Source of the DNA: Verrucomicrobiia bacterium
GTDB taxonomy: Bacteria > Verrucomicrobiota > Verrucomicrobiia > Limisphaerales > UBA1319
Length of the DNA stretch: 16,219 nt
Direction: 5' to 3'
NCBI GenBank assembly: GCA_017880715.1
Contig: JADGRT010000017.1
Coordinates: 1 to 16,219 of the forward strand
Shown in pieces: positions 16,126 to 16,219 of this stretch. The notes beneath the pieces are model-generated. The model did no database searches. It saw only the letters and a list, made by a program, of their open reading frames with translations, and was not told where the DNA came from. Position numbers and translations under genes: made by a program. Each line of letters starts with the position of its first letter. Positions within the stretch are counted from its first letter, which is position 1.

Positions 16126-16219
16126 TTAAAAATCCGTAGTCGGTTCTTTAAGATCCAATTCTTTGATCCAAATATTGCGGTAGCGAACATCGTGGCCTTC
16201 AGCCTGGAGCTTCAATCCA
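16126..16219 (-). CDS. DUF1080 (3-keto-disaccharide hydrolase-like) protein, C-terminal fragment
   Basis: The last 30 codons of a gene entering from beyond the window end: GLKLQAEGHDVRYRNIWIKE then LDLKEPTTDF and TAA. LQ-x-E/H-G-x-x-V-x-(F/Y)-R-N-I-x-(I/L)-(K/R)-(E/P)-L is the hallmark last strand of DUF1080 (PF06439), a concanavalin-like jelly-roll fold with members shown to hydrolyse 3-keto-glycosides. Its position upstream of the MocA gene on the same strand supports a shared pathway. The N-terminus, including any signal peptide, lies outside the window. Confidence 0.8.
   Translation of the reverse strand, partial: GLKLQAEGHDVRYRNIWIKELDLKEPTTDF

Noticed and set aside
15957..16190. 77-codon open frame on the minus strand
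   Set aside because: It overlaps the DUF1080 C-terminus in another frame and shows no domain; the DUF1080 frame carries the conserved family ending.

Overview
The window reads as chromosomal DNA of a Verrucomicrobiota member, probably Limisphaerales/Pedosphaera-like; a planctomycete is the main alternative. The evidence is indirect: several enzymes carry a Tat signal (sugar isomerase/epimerase, Gfo/Idh/MocA oxidoreductase, beta-propeller hydrolase), a DUF1080 protein lies next to the MocA gene, one secreted protein is a giant built of carboxypeptidase-regulatory-like repeats, Shine-Dalgarno sequences are mostly weak, and a palindromic intergenic element is present. No rRNA, tRNA, CRISPR array or intact insertion sequence was seen.

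Region 1 (1-2065) is the tail of a type I restriction-modification locus. It holds the C-terminus of a YhcG/DUF1016 PDDEXK nuclease-domain protein, a 124-bp nested palindrome (273-396), an intact hsdS specificity subunit, and then what look like decayed scraps: a 13-codon ORF overlapping the hsdS stop, and an in-frame stretch resembling an HsdM C-terminus but broken by a stop. Neither an intact methylase nor an intact nuclease subunit follows hsdS here.

Region 2 (2066-8948) is one gene for a 2154-residue exported protein. Most of it is a regular higher-order array: three related beta-sandwich modules form a unit of 267-271 residues that recurs along the protein. It ends in a thioredoxin/peroxiredoxin-like domain without cysteines. 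About 420 bp without a recognisable gene follow.

Region 3 (8949-16219) is a carbohydrate-processing cluster with mixed gene orientations. It contains a GH5-type glycosidase (+), a Tat-exported GH43-like beta-propeller protein (+), a second and different GH5-like glycosidase (-), a Tat-exported sugar phosphate isomerase/epimerase-family TIM barrel (+), a Tat-exported Gfo/Idh/MocA oxidoreductase (-), and the C-terminus of a DUF1080 (3-keto-disaccharide hydrolase-like) protein (-). The last three families match the known oxidative route that acts on glycosides through 3-keto intermediates, so the cluster may combine hydrolytic and oxidation-based glycoside cleavage outside the cytoplasm. Two degenerate tyrosine-recombinase C-terminal fragments sharing an exact 19-bp direct repeat bracket the GH5-2/isomerase block (about 11.4-14.55 kb), which suggests that block was assembled by recombination.
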